From an uncultured Lachnospiraceae bacterium (GTDB lineage Bacteria > Bacillota > Clostridia > Lachnospirales > Lachnospiraceae), in NCBI GenBank assembly GCA_902798585.1, contig CADBXF010000003.1, positions 1 through 64,000 of the forward strand: 64,000 bases of DNA, given 5' to 3'. This document shows, piece after piece, positions 7,904 to 17,203 of the stretch. The translations under genes were made by a program, and so were the position numbers. Position 1 is the stretch's first letter, and each line of letters opens with the position of its first letter. Below the pieces are notes generated by a model, which was not told the DNA's origin, did no database searches, and worked only from the letters and a program-made list of their open reading frames with translations.

Positions 7904-9289
7904 ATGAAGTATGATGTTGTAATCGTCGGCGCGGGGCCGGCGGGAATCTTCACCGCGTACGAGATGATTACGCGCGGTTCGAAGAAGAAAATACTGATGA
8001 TTGAGAAGGGCCAGCCGATTGAGAAGAGAAGCTGCCCGAAGGCGAAAACCGGCCACTGCGTCGGTTGCAAGCCCTGTAATATTACCACCGGATTCTCAGG
8101 TGCGGGAGCATTTTCCGACGGAAAATTGTCCCTGAGCTACGAGGTCGGCGGGGATTTTCCGGACCTGATCGGCGCCGATGCGGCGCAGGCGCTCATCGAT
8201 TACACGGACTCCGTGTATCTGGCGTTCGGCGCGGACACGCATGTGGAGGGCGTCAGTGAGCCCGACAAGGTGAAGGACATCCGCAGGCGTGCGATTCAGG
8301 CGGGACTTAAGCTTGTCGATTGCCCGATTCGCCATCTCGGAACGGAGAAGGCGCAGGAGCTTTACAAGAAGCTTGAGCATTTTTTGCAGGAGCACGGCGT
8401 GGAGATGATTTTCGGCTGCTCGTGTGAGGATTTGATTATCAACGACGGCGTGTGCAAGGGCGTGGTTATCAACCTGCCCGGCGGCCGCACGGAGTATGAG
8501 GCGGACAGCGTGGTTGTGGCGACCGGTCGCCGCGGCGCGGAGTGGCTTGAGAAGCTTTGCGCGCGGTACGACATTGCGCACAAACCCGGCACTGTCGACA
8601 TCGGCGTGCGCGTCGAGGTCCGCAACGAGGTTATGGAGGAAGTGAACAGCGTTCTGTACGAGTCAAAGCTCGTCGGATACCCGGCGCCGTTTAAGAACAA
8701 GGTGCGCACCTTCTGCCAGAACCCGGGCGGCTTCGTCTCCCAGGAGAACTACGACAACAACCTTGCGGTTGTAAACGGCCATTCCTACAAGGAATTGAAG
8801 AGCAACAACACGAACCTTTCGATTCTCTGCTCGCACAATTTCTCGGTGCCGTTCAACAAGCCGATCGAGTATGCACAGAAGGTCGGCGAGCTCACAAACA
8901 TGCTTGCAAACGGCCAGATTCTCGTACAGCGCTACGGCGATATCCTCTCCGGAAAGCGAACCTGGGCGAAGGAACTTGCACAGTCGAATGTCCGTCCGAC
9001 GCTGCCCGACGCTGTTGCGGGCGATATCACCGCAGCGATGCCGTACCGCGCGATGACCAACATCATCAACTTTATCCAGGCAGTCGACATGGTTGTTCCG
9101 GGCTTTGCAAGCTACGAGACACTTCTGTACTCACCGGAGCTTAAGTTCTACAGCAACAAGGTAAAGATGGAGCCCGATCTCACGACAAATGTGGCCGGCC
9201 TCTACTGCCTGGGCGATTCGTCCGGCTGGACCCGCGGCCTTATGATGGCGTCCTCGATGGGCGTTCTGATGGGCCGGAAGCTGGTGTGA
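7904..9289 (+). CDS. FAD-dependent dehydrogenase of the COG2509 type
   Basis: Uncharacterised flavoprotein. The N-terminus VVIVGAGPAGIFTAYEM is a dinucleotide-binding GxGxxG fold, followed by a Cys-rich stretch (RSCPKAKTGHCVGCKPC, about residues 46-62) and TTGFSGAGAFSDGKLS. GLYCLGDSSGWTRGLMMASS near the C-terminus is the second FAD-contact region. I chose the ATG at 7904 because AAAGGGG lies 7 bases upstream and the Rossmann motif then begins at residue 4; the longer open frame adds residues without homology character. 461 aa, cytoplasmic. Relatives are widespread in Clostridia but their substrate is not known to me. The Cys cluster could hold a metal or an Fe-S centre, which is speculation. 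Confidence 0.85.
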   Translation: MKYDVVIVGAGPAGIFTAYEMITRGSKKKILMIEKGQPIEKRSCPKAKTGHCVGCKPCNITTGFSGAGAFSDGKLSLSYEVGGDFPDLIGADAAQALIDYTDSVYLAFGADTHVEGVSEPDKVKDIRRRAIQAGLKLVDCPIRHLGTEKAQELYKKLEHFLQEHGVEMIFGCSCEDLIINDGVCKGVVINLPGGRTEYEADSVVVATGRRGAEWLEKLCARYDIAHKPGTVDIGVRVEVRNEVMEEVNSVLYESKLVGYPAPFKNKVRTFCQNPGGFVSQENYDNNLAVVNGHSYKELKSNNTNLSILCSHNFSVPFNKPIEYAQKVGELTNMLANGQILVQRYGDILSGKRTWAKELAQSNVRPTLPDAVAGDITAAMPYRAMTNIINFIQAVDMVVPGFASYETLLYSPELKFYSNKVKMEPDLTTNVAGLYCLGDSSGWTRGLMMASSMGVLMGRKLV

Positions 9290-9316
9290 CGCCCCGTCTA
9301 CATGAATAATGTTATC

Positions 9317-9400
9317 AGACATGGTTCCGAGTCGTTTTCCCGGGATTGGTTGTGCGCAGTTACACAGCTTCCCCGGGCGGCGACGGGCCATGTCTTTTTG
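9317..9400 (+). terminator. Long-range terminator-like structure
   Basis: AGACATGG at 9317-9324 pairs with CCATGTCT at 9388-9395, directly followed by TTTTGTG. Nested inside are CCCGGG-type complementary stretches. It probably ends the transcript of the flavoprotein gene. Confidence 0.6.
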
Positions 9401-9448
9401 TGTTAATTATTTGCGCTGTATATTTTGTGATATTTTTACTAAATCATA

Positions 9449-9476
9449 TTGACAATTACTGTTTTTTTATTACAAT
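9449..9476 (+). promoter_or_regulatory. Sigma-A promoter of the AT-rich cassette
   Basis: TTGACA at 9449-9454, a 16-bp spacer and TACAAT at 9471-9476, in strongly AT-rich DNA. An AGAAGGGGG ribosome site precedes the ATG at 9540. Confidence 0.7.
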
Positions 9477-9539
9477 AAATATTGTATGTTGCAACCAACA
9501 AAATAAAACTTATAGCAACATATCAGAAGGGGGTTATGT

Positions 9540-10541
9540 ATGTCCAAAAAGGTACAGAAATGGCTTGCAGTTGTTATGGTGTTTGCGATTATTATCGCTC
9601 TTACGCCTAATGTGGCGCATGCAAGTGAATCATCGGGGGCCACAACAAGTTTGATCTCGGAGTCGCTGCTCTCGAGAATATCGATTGCCAAATCTTATAA
9701 TGCAGTCGAAACCAACCAGGTTAAGAGTGTAGTCGGAAAAACCTACAGTATAACCGTAAAGCAGACTAAAAGAAAATGGGATTCGGACTTTGACAAAGGC
9801 GTAATGCTCGGAACCGTAAGGATGACAACGAAAATTTACTACGGCGGAGAAATTTCTTCTTCTCAATGCGGCGCGTATGTGGAATGTAAGATTACGGTTA
9901 ACCCTACAATTGTAAGAAGGAATTCTGATGGCTCGATACAAAAATGCGGCGTTCCGCAGAATATTGTAATCGACGGAAGATTTAATCAAAACGGCAGTCA
10001 GGTGGCTGTCCCCAAAAGTCAAAGCAATGAATATCAGTTGACGAGTTCGCGGACAAGCGGATATAATGTAAGCGGAACTTTTGGGGCGTCGTGGAGTAAA
10101 AAGGATGGATTCGGCGTGTCCGGAAGTGTCGGAGCAGGATACTCGAGTGCGGTAACCACATCGATTTCTTATCCGGCGAAACTGATTACATATTGTGTCA
10201 ATAACAACAGTGGTGGATTTGCGCATTGGGAGCACAAGTATTCCTTGTCTTTTATCAGCGGTACTGAAGGTAAAACGAAGATGGATATGCTTGCAGAAGT
10301 TTGCTCTACAAACAATCTGTATGTAGGCTTGATGGGCAAGCTGGACACAAAATATATATCTACGGCGGATTATATCAGCTCCGGCTACACGGTTACACCG
10401 GGGTACTATGTTGACTGGACCAAGAGTAAGGTTCAGTTTAAACTGTCCGCGTCATTTGGCGGAGTCAGAGGAAGCCTCAGCGAGGTTTACTGCAATGAAC
10501 TGGGTTCTGCCAATACCGGTTATTCTGTTATAGCAAACTGA
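9540..10541 (+). CDS. Secreted Gly/Ser-rich protein of unknown function
   Basis: 333 aa with a clear signal peptide: KK charge, hydrophobic core to about residue 27 and a probable cleavage after AHA. The mature part has six Cys and a stretch of alternating Gly, Ser and hydrophobic residues at about 172-205 (SGYNVSGTFGASWSKK then FGVSGSVGAGYSSAV). That pattern resembles an amphipathic beta-hairpin such as those of beta-pore-forming proteins or surface beta-sheets. I do not recognise a family. It has no lipobox, wall-sorting signal or repeat anchor, so it is predicted to be released. It begins an AT-rich set with a membrane-anchored protein and a MacB-like exporter, which suggests an export, immunity or envelope-stress cassette. 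That functional idea is inference only. Confidence 0.7.
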   Translation: MSKKVQKWLAVVMVFAIIIALTPNVAHASESSGATTSLISESLLSRISIAKSYNAVETNQVKSVVGKTYSITVKQTKRKWDSDFDKGVMLGTVRMTTKIYYGGEISSSQCGAYVECKITVNPTIVRRNSDGSIQKCGVPQNIVIDGRFNQNGSQVAVPKSQSNEYQLTSSRTSGYNVSGTFGASWSKKDGFGVSGSVGAGYSSAVTTSISYPAKLITYCVNNNSGGFAHWEHKYSLSFISGTEGKTKMDMLAEVCSTNNLYVGLMGKLDTKYISTADYISSGYTVTPGYYVDWTKSKVQFKLSASFGGVRGSLSEVYCNELGSANTGYSVIAN

Positions 10542-10549
10542 CGGTAGAG

Positions 10550-11182
10550 ATGATGAAAAAAACAAAGCGAGTTGTAATAATTATCGCAGCATTAATTGCG
10601 GTGGCAGCGGTTTCGATTTTTCTGATTGTCAGGGCTGCGAGAAAAGAAAAGTACAGTCAGATTAATTTGGCGATGCAGACGCTTCAGGCCAAATATGATG
10701 TCGACCTGGTTTTCTACGGGGACGCAGTCCCTCCGTCCTGCTGCGATTTCAAGTATCGGAGTATCAATCGAATAACCGAGGAAGCCTTGGACGGAAGTGA
10801 AACAGGGAATTGTTATCACATGGTGGTGGTGACGGACTTGTTTGACTCGTGCAATATCACGAAGGAAGAACTGCTGTTGCTGAAACGGTATTGTGAAGAA
10901 AAAAAGTATGCATTTTGCTATGCCGGCGATATGCGTGAGCTGATGAAGGAATGCGGATTCTGGAACGAGTACAGGGAGGATGAGTATGGGTTTTCCTATT
11001 CCGGATATCGGGTGACGCAGGAAGATTTGGAACTAAAGTACTTCGAAAACCCTTATGTGGTGTTCAACTTTTTTGAAGAGGACAGGGAAGGGAAGGATAT
11101 CGAAGTATGGTTGAATTTTCTGTTTGCCGTGGAAGGTCAGATGGAATCTGACCTGACAGATGACAAAGGTTTGGCACAGTAG
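10550..11182 (+). CDS. Membrane-anchored protein of unknown function
   Basis: 210 aa. A basic N-terminus (MMKKTKR) and one hydrophobic segment (about 8-28) would leave roughly 180 residues outside the membrane or, if the segment is uncleaved, tethered to it. The outer part is acidic, with CC and single Cys residues (PPSCCDF, GNCYH, DSCN). I see no known catalytic motif. It begins 8 bp after the secreted protein and is followed by the ABC exporter gene, so it is probably in the same transcript. It could be an accessory or immunity component of that set; nothing in the sequence decides this. Confidence 0.65.
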   Translation: MMKKTKRVVIIIAALIAVAAVSIFLIVRAARKEKYSQINLAMQTLQAKYDVDLVFYGDAVPPSCCDFKYRSINRITEEALDGSETGNCYHMVVVTDLFDSCNITKEELLLLKRYCEEKKYAFCYAGDMRELMKECGFWNEYREDEYGFSYSGYRVTQEDLELKYFENPYVVFNFFEEDREGKDIEVWLNFLFAVEGQMESDLTDDKGLAQ

Positions 11183-11203
11183 TTTAACAGGAGGTACGGA
11201 ACA

Positions 11204-11223
11204 GGGGACTCGTACGAGTCCCC
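11204..11223 (+). promoter_or_regulatory. Perfect 20-bp palindrome ahead of the ABC exporter gene
   Basis: GGGGACTCGTACGAGTCCCC is a perfect palindrome followed by TTTCTTC. It lies between an AGGAGG (11189-11194) and the ATG at 11239. It could be a weak terminator or attenuator, or could hold the upstream ribosome site at a distance. No other good ribosome site precedes the ATG. Confidence 0.6.
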
Positions 11224-11238
11224 TTTCTTCAAAGAAAA

Positions 11239-13626
11239 ATGTTGAAAATCAGCAATGTTTCCAGGGAATTTGTTGACGGCGAAGAAAAAGTTCTGGCACT
11301 GAATTCGCTTTCCTATACATTTCCGGACAAAGGATTGTTTGCGGTGGTCGGGCCCAGCGGAAGCGGCAAGTCGACACTGATTAATATTCTTTGCGGCTTA
11401 GACAAACCGACGGAAGGCGAAGTGTTTTTCGATGATATCGATCTTCTGCAGCAAACGGAAGAATGGTGGGACAATTTTCGCAATGTAAAAATGGGAATTG
11501 TTTTTCAGGATTATCAGCTCTTCGAGGAAAAGACGGTTCTTGAAAATACGGAATTTCCCTTAAGCATACAGAGTATCGATTCGAAAAAGGCAAATGATCA
11601 GGCGAGAGAAATGTTGTCTTATGTCGGACTGAGCGAGGCGCATAATAAAAAAACAATAAAACTGAGCGGCGGACAAAAACAGCGAGTTGCGATTGCACGA
11701 ACCGTAGTGAAGAACCCTGACATCATTCTTGCCGACGAACCGACCGGAAATCTGGACGAAGAAAACAGCCGAAGAGTATTCGGCCTGTTGAGAAACGCTG
11801 CGAAAAACAGACTTGTGCTTGTTGTAAGCCACGACAAAGATCTGTGCCGGGAGTATGCGGATGTTATTCTCACCTTAAGGAACGGTAAGATTGTTGCCGA
11901 GGAACGGATGGAACGCGGCGAAGGGCAGAAGGAAGGTCCCGAGAGCGGGGATGTGGTTGGGTTTCTTTCGGAAGGCAGTCGAGTCCCGAAGGCTATGGAT
12001 GCGAAGCTGCGCTGTCGGGTGGTTTTCGAGGGAATCAAACTGAGAAAGACCCGAATGATAATAGCTGTCGCCATGATGGTGCTGATTGCGACTATCATCT
12101 ACTGCCTCTGTCTTGTTGCATACAGCGACGATGCTAAATCCGTCGCGAAGTATTTGGAACGAAGCGAAACACACATGATTCCGGTGCAGCTGCTCATACC
12201 GGAGGATAAGCAGATTTTTGCCGAAAAGGATTCTGTCAGTCGGGGGGAGAGGACAAAGGAGTATTTGGAGAAACACAGTGCCTCGGCGGTATTGCTTCCC
12301 TGCGGATATGAAACCGTGGTGACATATCGCGTGAAAGAGTGGGCGAAGAACATTCCGAAAGACAAAAGAAATAAGGAGCACTATGAGGTCGCACACACGC
12401 CCGAAGCTACACGCTTCCTTCTGAATCCGGAGGATTTTGCACATTTGACTGTTCAGGGACGCACGCCGGAGAAAGACGATGAGCTGGTAATGAGTAAAGC
12501 GCTTGCCGATAAATGCGGCATTTCCGTCTCGGATTTGCCTTATTATTGTGACTGCGCGGGCAAGGAGTATTGGGTCGTAGGCATTGCTTCAAAGGCTTTT
12601 TCGACTGAGTTGAAAGAGACACCGCAGAGCAATGTTACGGAAAAAAGACAAAACGGGGAAATCGTAAACTCCGTTTGGGTAATCGCGGATGAACGGGAAA
12701 AACCGGACACCCTGGGTGTTCTGGCCTTTGATATGATTTCCGCGCGGGGCATTGATGATTATGTGCATAACAGTGCAAGCATAATCCCCGTAAGCAAAAT
12801 CGAAACTCCGCTCGCTGCGGGAAGAATGCCGGAACACGACAATGAAATGCTGTTGTCAGAGTACTATTTGGAAATGAACAATCTTCGAATCGAGGATGTT
12901 GTCGGGAAAAACTACAATCTGAAAGATGTTTACTCCGAAAAATACGGGATTGCCTTTTGGGATTGTTTCAACCTGTACGACTATGTCGGAAAAAGCATTC
13001 AGATTGTCGGAGTTTCACAGATGGATGCGGATTACGGCGTCACGGATTCTTTGTATGAAACGCTTGCCGACTGGACGCGGAAGTTTTCCGTAGGATATGT
13101 TTACGGAAAAGATGAAGTTGAAACGAAAGATGTGAGGGAGCTGTGGAAGAACAATATCCGATTGGATCTGGAGAGTTTGAACGGATTTTACACATATTGC
13201 GGCCAGCGGGATGCGGTTCGAAAGTACCTCTTGGTTGCCGCCGGCGTATTGGCATGCATACTGATTTTGATGATGGTGTATGTCTTCAGCTACCGCATCA
13301 GCGATGACAGAAAAAGAATTGCGTTGCTTAGATCAATCGGTGTAAGGAAAGCCGATATTTCGAAGATGTACTATTCGGAGGCAATAATCACAGCGGGTGT
13401 TGTTTCCGTGTTATCGGTCGTGCTTTCGTTGATTATGTGCGGAATTATAAACAATATGTTCACGGAGATATTTATGAATAAGGTGAACATTCGTGCCGTT
13501 GCGGTACGGCCGGGAATCATGATTGTGATTTCCTTAGCGATTATCGCACTTGTGATGTTGACCGTCAGTATTCCGCTGAGAAGACTCCAGAAAAAGAAAC
13601 CGATGGAGGTCTTCAAAACCGTTTAA
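11239..13626 (+). CDS. MacB-like ABC transporter, fused ATPase and FtsX permease
   Basis: One 795-residue chain. Residues 1-230 form the ATPase: Walker [11 protein letters not shown]-loop VFQDYQ, signature LSGGQKQR, Walker [14 protein letters not shown], switch His VVSHDKD. A basic linker leads to a membrane segment (about 276-298), a roughly 360-residue extracytoplasmic region and three C-terminal membrane segments of the FtsX type ([15 protein letters not shown], ending [11 protein letters not shown]). Such MacB-like proteins usually export peptides or remove antimicrobial peptides from the membrane. As third gene of the AT-rich cassette it is a plausible exporter or protector for the secreted 333-aa protein, which is inference. 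The start matches the expected ABC N-terminus but has no strong ribosome site. Confidence 0.87.
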   Translation: MLKISNVSREFVDGEEKVLALNSLSYTFPDKGLFAVVGPSGSGKSTLINILCGLDKPTEGEVFFDDIDLLQQTEEWWDNFRNVKMGIVFQDYQLFEEKTVLENTEFPLSIQSIDSKKANDQAREMLSYVGLSEAHNKKTIKLSGGQKQRVAIARTVVKNPDIILADEPTGNLDEENSRRVFGLLRNAAKNRLVLVVSHDKDLCREYADVILTLRNGKIVAEERMERGEGQKEGPESGDVVGFLSEGSRVPKAMDAKLRCRVVFEGIKLRKTRMIIAVAMMVLIATIIYCLCLVAYSDDAKSVAKYLERSETHMIPVQLLIPEDKQIFAEKDSVSRGERTKEYLEKHSASAVLLPCGYETVVTYRVKEWAKNIPKDKRNKEHYEVAHTPEATRFLLNPEDFAHLTVQGRTPEKDDELVMSKALADKCGISVSDLPYYCDCAGKEYWVVGIASKAFSTELKETPQSNVTEKRQNGEIVNSVWVIADEREKPDTLGVLAFDMISARGIDDYVHNSASIIPVSKIETPLAAGRMPEHDNEMLLSEYYLEMNNLRIEDVVGKNYNLKDVYSEKYGIAFWDCFNLYDYVGKSIQIVGVSQMDADYGVTDSLYETLADWTRKFSVGYVYGKDEVETKDVRELWKNNIRLDLESLNGFYTYCGQRDAVRKYLLVAAGVLACILILMMVYVFSYRISDDRKRIALLRSIGVRKADISKMYYSEAIITAGVVSVLSVVLSLIMCGIINNMFTEIFMNKVNIRAVAVRPGIMIVISLAIIALVMLTVSIPLRRLQKKKPMEVFKTV

Positions 13627-13658
13627 GCTGTATGCGGAAACACAAAAACGTAAAAGAA

Positions 13659-13693
13659 ACGGCCTGTCGTCAGCAGCGACAGGCCGTGTTTTA
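13659..13693. terminator. Bidirectional terminator between convergent genes
   Basis: ACGGCCTGTCG at 13659-13669 pairs with CGACAGGCCGT at 13677-13687. GTTTTAT follows on the plus strand, and a T-rich stretch follows on the minus strand (A-rich on plus at 13640-13658). It serves both the ABC exporter gene and the carboxypeptidase gene. Confidence 0.85.
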
Positions 13694-13754
13694 TGCGGTA
13701 ATACGCCTTCCGTCAGGGCGGAACAATTATCCGAACAACAGAGTTCCCGCTGCA

Positions 13755-15329
13755 TCACAGTCGCTTTGTGTAGCGGTTCCTGCGGCGTGCACGGCGCGGA
13801 AGCACCACGAAGATCAGAATGATGCACGGCACGAAAGTGACAAGGAAAATACCGCCGCCGAGAAGCAGGGCCTTTGTGCGGACGGAGAGCGAGCCGAGGA
13901 AGCCTTTCTCCGGCTCCTCCGGGGCTGTGATGACGAGCGACGAATCCGGAACCGGAGACGGCGGAATCAATGTCGGTGTCGGGAGCGAAGGGTCGGGTGT
14001 CGGGGCGGGCGTAAGATTGGCCGTGAGATAGGAGTTGTCAATGACGACGCCGGAGCCGCCCTGGGAAACGAGCATGTTCGGCGGTATCAGGAAGTACGGC
14101 CAGACCTCCTCGAATTCCTTCTGTGACATCGGATATTCGGGGTTGTTGAACACAATCGCGGCGTTGCCGACGCGGCGGCCCTGATACAGATAAATTGCGT
14201 GGCCGATGACATTTTCCCCGTGAACATACTCGGACGGAATCTCGTACCGGATTGACTTGGTGAGCGTCGACGGGTCCGCGCCGTGCGGAAGCACGACGGA
14301 CGAGTTGCGGTCGATATAAATCAGCTCGCCGGAGCCGTCGTCAAACATCGGGCACTCGTCGAAGAGTCCGGTGTAGTTGTCGTTGACCGTGCTCTCGATG
14401 GAGCGCATCGAGTGCACTTTGTAGTTCTCGAAAGCGTAGTTTAAAATCGTCACGGTGTCGTCGTAGGCGCGGTCGTTGCCGGAAGCGTCGAGCACGATGG
14501 CGACGACGCGCATGCCGTCGCGCTCCGCGTAGGTGCAGAGCGAGTACTCGCCGGACGCCGAGACTCCGCCGGATTTGCCGGCCACGGCGTACTGGTAGGT
14601 CTTTGTCTGGCGTATGAACTGGTGGGTCTGCGCGAGCATACGCTTTTCCTTGAGGTTGGTCGCCGGAATCTCGTACCATTTGGAGCCGGCCATCCTTGCG
14701 AAGGTCGGGAACCGCATGACTTCACACGCAATCAGCCCGAGGTCGTACGCACATGAGGTCTGTTTTGTGCCTCCGGTTCCGGTCGCGCTGTCAAATGTCG
14801 TGTTGATTCCTCCGAGCGCCTTCATGCGCTCGTTCATCATCGCAATGAAATTCGAAATCCTGCCGTTGCCCATCTTTTCTCCGAGCGCGTAGGCGGCCTC
14901 GTCCGAGGATGCCACGAGCATTCCGTAGAGGGCGTCGAGAACGGAGAGGCGCTCATTTTCCACGAGGCCGATGCGGGTAACTTTGGAACCGATGCTGTGA
15001 ATGGAGCGGTAGGAGAAGGAGACGGAGTCGTTCATCGTGAGATTTTCGAACGCGAGCAGCGCCGTCATCAGCTTCGTGAGACTCATGGGAACATGCGGGG
15101 AGGCAGCGTCCTTGGCGTAGAGAACCGCGCCGGAGCCGACCTCCATGACAATCGCCGATTTGGCGCCGATGGTCGGACCGCCGCCGAGGATGGACTCCGC
15201 AATCCCGCTCTCCGCAGCCTCGCCGTCCGCGCGCGCGGGCGCGGGCATGCCGAAAACGACGGTTCCGAGCAGAAGCAGAACCGCCGCGAGGGCGCACAGG
15301 CGAAAACTCATTTTGCGGGGATTGCTCAA
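13755..15329 (-). CDS. D-alanyl-D-alanine carboxypeptidase, low-molecular-weight PBP (DacA family)
   Basis: Trims the terminal D-Ala of peptidoglycan stem peptides at the outer membrane face. 524 aa with a signal peptide (to about residue 35, cleavage near ARADG). The nucleophile motif SLTK is at residues 83-86 and KSG (the KTG box) at 252-254. The expected SxN box reads SSD at 141-143, an Asn-to-Asp change. A C-terminal membrane segment (about 488-512) ends in a very basic tail, instead of the amphipathic helix of E. coli PBP5. Pro/Thr-rich sequence precedes that anchor. The start is TTG at 15329, with GGGAGG 8-9 bases upstream; the ATG six codons later has no ribosome site. It is the last gene of the minus-strand set, so it may also have its own promoter. 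Confidence 0.88.
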   Translation of the reverse strand: MSNPRKMSFRLCALAAVLLLLGTVVFGMPAPARADGEAAESGIAESILGGGPTIGAKSAIVMEVGSGAVLYAKDAASPHVPMSLTKLMTALLAFENLTMNDSVSFSYRSIHSIGSKVTRIGLVENERLSVLDALYGMLVASSDEAAYALGEKMGNGRISNFIAMMNERMKALGGINTTFDSATGTGGTKQTSCAYDLGLIACEVMRFPTFARMAGSKWYEIPATNLKEKRMLAQTHQFIRQTKTYQYAVAGKSGGVSASGEYSLCTYAERDGMRVVAIVLDASGNDRAYDDTVTILNYAFENYKVHSMRSIESTVNDNYTGLFDECPMFDDGSGELIYIDRNSSVVLPHGADPSTLTKSIRYEIPSEYVHGENVIGHAIYLYQGRRVGNAAIVFNNPEYPMSQKEFEEVWPYFLIPPNMLVSQGGSGVVIDNSYLTANLTPAPTPDPSLPTPTLIPPSPVPDSSLVITAPEEPEKGFLGSLSVRTKALLLGGGIFLVTFVPCIILIFVVLPRRARRRNRYTKRL

Positions 15330-15380
15330 AAAGATTCCTCCCTGACAGCCGGTTCGTCGGAAAATGCCGGAACCGGGTAT

Positions 15381-16079
15381 TTATTTCTGTCCGTAATAGG
15401 CGTTCGGACCGTGCTTGCGCAGAAAATGCTTATCGAGAAGTTCCTGCTGCATGCAGGGCACATCGCCCTGAAGAAGCATCTGGCTGTGCATTGCCATATA
15501 GGCGAGCTCCTCGAGGACGACTGCGTTGTGCACCGCCTCGGCAGCTGAGGTGCCCCAGGTGAACGGGCCGTGCGAGCGCACCAGGACGGCGGGAATATCG
15601 AGCGGGTTAATCGCGCGCTTGGCGAAGGTCTCGATGATAACCTTGCCGGTCTCAAACTCGTACTCGCCGGCAATCTCCTCGGGCGTCATGTAGCGCGTGC
15701 ACGGAATGTCGCCGTAGAAGTAGTCGCCGTGGGTCGTGCCGCCGGCTACGATGTCGAGGCCGGCCTGCGCATAGGTGGTAGCGTTGCGGCTGTGCGTGTG
15801 AACGACGCCGCGGACGCCGGGCCAGGCGCGGTAGAGCGCGAGGTGCGTCGGGGTGTCCGACGAGGGCTTCTTCGTGCCCTCCACGATATTGCCGTCAAGA
15901 TCCAGAACAACCATGTCGTCCGCGGTCATCCCGTCGTACGAGACGCCCGAGGGCTTGATTACGACAAGGCCGGTCTCCGGGTCAAGCCCCGAGACATTGC
16001 CCCAGGTAAAGGTTACAAGACCGTATTTCGGGAGCTCGAGATTGGCCTCGAGCACTTCTTTTTTTAATTGCTCCAGCAT
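15381..16079 (-). CDS. araD: L-ribulose-5-phosphate 4-epimerase (class II aldolase family)
   Basis: Interconverts L-ribulose-5-phosphate and D-xylulose-5-phosphate, linking arabinose breakdown to the pentose phosphate pathway. 232 aa, the normal length. Features include the N-terminal [15 protein letters not shown], the phosphate-binding [10 protein letters not shown], the metal-binding [12 protein letters not shown] and a later His in [10 protein letters not shown]. The ATG at 16079 is chosen because GGAGG sits 7 bases upstream; the longer open frame has no ribosome site. It lies between a metal-type ATPase and a PBP, with no other arabinose genes nearby, so its physiological substrate in this genome could differ. 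Confidence 0.92.
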   Translation of the reverse strand: MLEQLKKEVLEANLELPKYGLVTFTWGNVSGLDPETGLVVIKPSGVSYDGMTADDMVVLDLDGNIVEGTKKPSSDTPTHLALYRAWPGVRGVVHTHSRNATTYAQAGLDIVAGGTTHGDYFYGDIPCTRYMTPEEIAGEYEFETGKVIIETFAKRAINPLDIPAVLVRSHGPFTWGTSAAEAVHNAVVLEELAYMAMHSQMLLQGDVPCMQQELLDKHFLRKHGPNAYYGQK

Positions 16080-16149
16080 AAGAAAACCTCCGATAAAAGA
16101 CATATGATATTTGCTTCTGCCGCGGTTTCATACCGGGGCGGAAGTCCGC

Positions 16150-16884
16150 TCACTCGTCCGGCGGGAAGAAGAGCTTGGATTCTTCGCTCGCCATGTATTT
16201 GGCGGTGGTTCCGAAGAAGATGCTCTCGCCCGACACATGCAAAATCTTCGAGGAATTGACGACCGCGCTTCCCACATCGTGCGTAACCATGATAATGGTC
16301 ATGCCGTCCTCGCGGTTTAAGGAGCGAAGCGTCTCGTAGAGCTCCGCCGCCGCTGCCGGGTCAAGGCCCGTAATCGGCTCGTCGAGCATCAGTATTTCGT
16401 GCGCCGCCAGAAGGCTTCGCGCCAGAAGAACGCGCTGCTGCTGACCGCCCGAAAGTTCGCGGTAGCTGCGCCCCGCGAGGTCGGTAATCCGAAGTCGTTC
16501 CATGACATGAGCCGCCTGCTGCTTTTCCTTCCGGGAAAAAAACGGAAGCCAGCCCTTGCGGTTCAGAAGCCCCGTCATGATGACCTCGCGCACCGTCGCC
16601 GGAAAATCCCGCTGCATCTCGCTCATCTGCGGGAGATATCCGATGCAGCCGCTGCCCTTGGCGCAGTTGATTTTAATCTCGCCCCGCAGAGGCCGAATCA
16701 GACCGAGCATAGTCTTCATCAGGGTGGATTTGCCGGAGCCGTTCTCGCCGACGATACTCACATAATCGCCGGGGAAAATCTGAAAATTCAGGCCCGAAAG
16801 GACCGTTTGATTGTCGTACCCAAGCGTCGCATCGACGCATTCGATGATGGGCGTGTGTTTGTCACAGCAGCACGAATCCTGCAT
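16150..16884 (-). CDS. ABC ATPase of the zinc/manganese (ZnuC/MntB) type, without a neighbouring permease
   Basis: Predicted energy subunit of a metal ABC importer. 244 aa: Walker A GENGSGKST, Q-loop YLPQMSEMQRDFP, signature LSGGQQQR, Walker B ILMLDEPITGLDP, switch His VTHDVG. The Q-loop segment and DEPITGLDP are typical of ZnuC-like ATPases. The start at 16884 has GGAGG 7 bases upstream; the open frame continues upstream but without homology character. The N-terminus MQDSCCCDKH is unusually rich in Cys and His and may bind metal. Neither a permease nor a metal-binding lipoprotein gene lies next to it, so its partners must be encoded elsewhere. Confidence 0.85.
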   Translation of the reverse strand: MQDSCCCDKHTPIIECVDATLGYDNQTVLSGLNFQIFPGDYVSIVGENGSGKSTLMKTMLGLIRPLRGEIKINCAKGSGCIGYLPQMSEMQRDFPATVREVIMTGLLNRKGWLPFFSRKEKQQAAHVMERLRITDLAGRSYRELSGGQQQRVLLARSLLAAHEILMLDEPITGLDPAAAAELYETLRSLNREDGMTIIMVTHDVGSAVVNSSKILHVSGESIFFGTTAKYMASEESKLFFPPDE

Positions 16885-16995
16885 ACAGCCTCCGATCGCC
16901 GCGCCGTCCGGCCGGGCCGAAGCGGGAGCGGCAGCATTTTCCGAAAGAAAGCTTCGGAACAAGTCGTTTTCGCGCACGCGCGCGTAGCTACAGTC

Positions 16996-17024
16996 ATCAT
17001 ACTCATTTGCGGCGGGAAAGTCAA
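16996..17024 (-). promoter_or_regulatory. Sigma-A promoter for the minus-strand metal ATPase
   Basis: Read on the minus strand: TTGACT (17024-17019), a 17-bp spacer and TATGAT (17001-16996). It is divergent from the promoter at 17075, with about 50 bp between the two -35 boxes, so a shared regulator is possible. Confidence 0.7.
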
Positions 17025-17074
17025 TAATATGCGAAAAATACGGATTAAACCGCGGGTTTTCGGCAAATTTACGG

Positions 17075-17103
17075 TTGCAAACATCCGCAAAATGCGGTAT
17101 ATT
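17075..17103 (+). promoter_or_regulatory. Sigma-A promoter for the zinc-ribbon protein
   Basis: TTGCAA at 17075-17080, a 17-bp spacer and TATATT at 17098-17103. This gives a leader of about 95 bases before the ATG at 17204. Confidence 0.65.
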
Positions 17104-17203
17104 GGTTTTGTGTAGGCGGGTTTGATGTGCTGTGCCGCGAAAGTGTGCAGCATCGCCGCTTTCCCCCCTTAGCGAGTTTACAATAGAGAAAGGAAGAAAT
17201 GTT

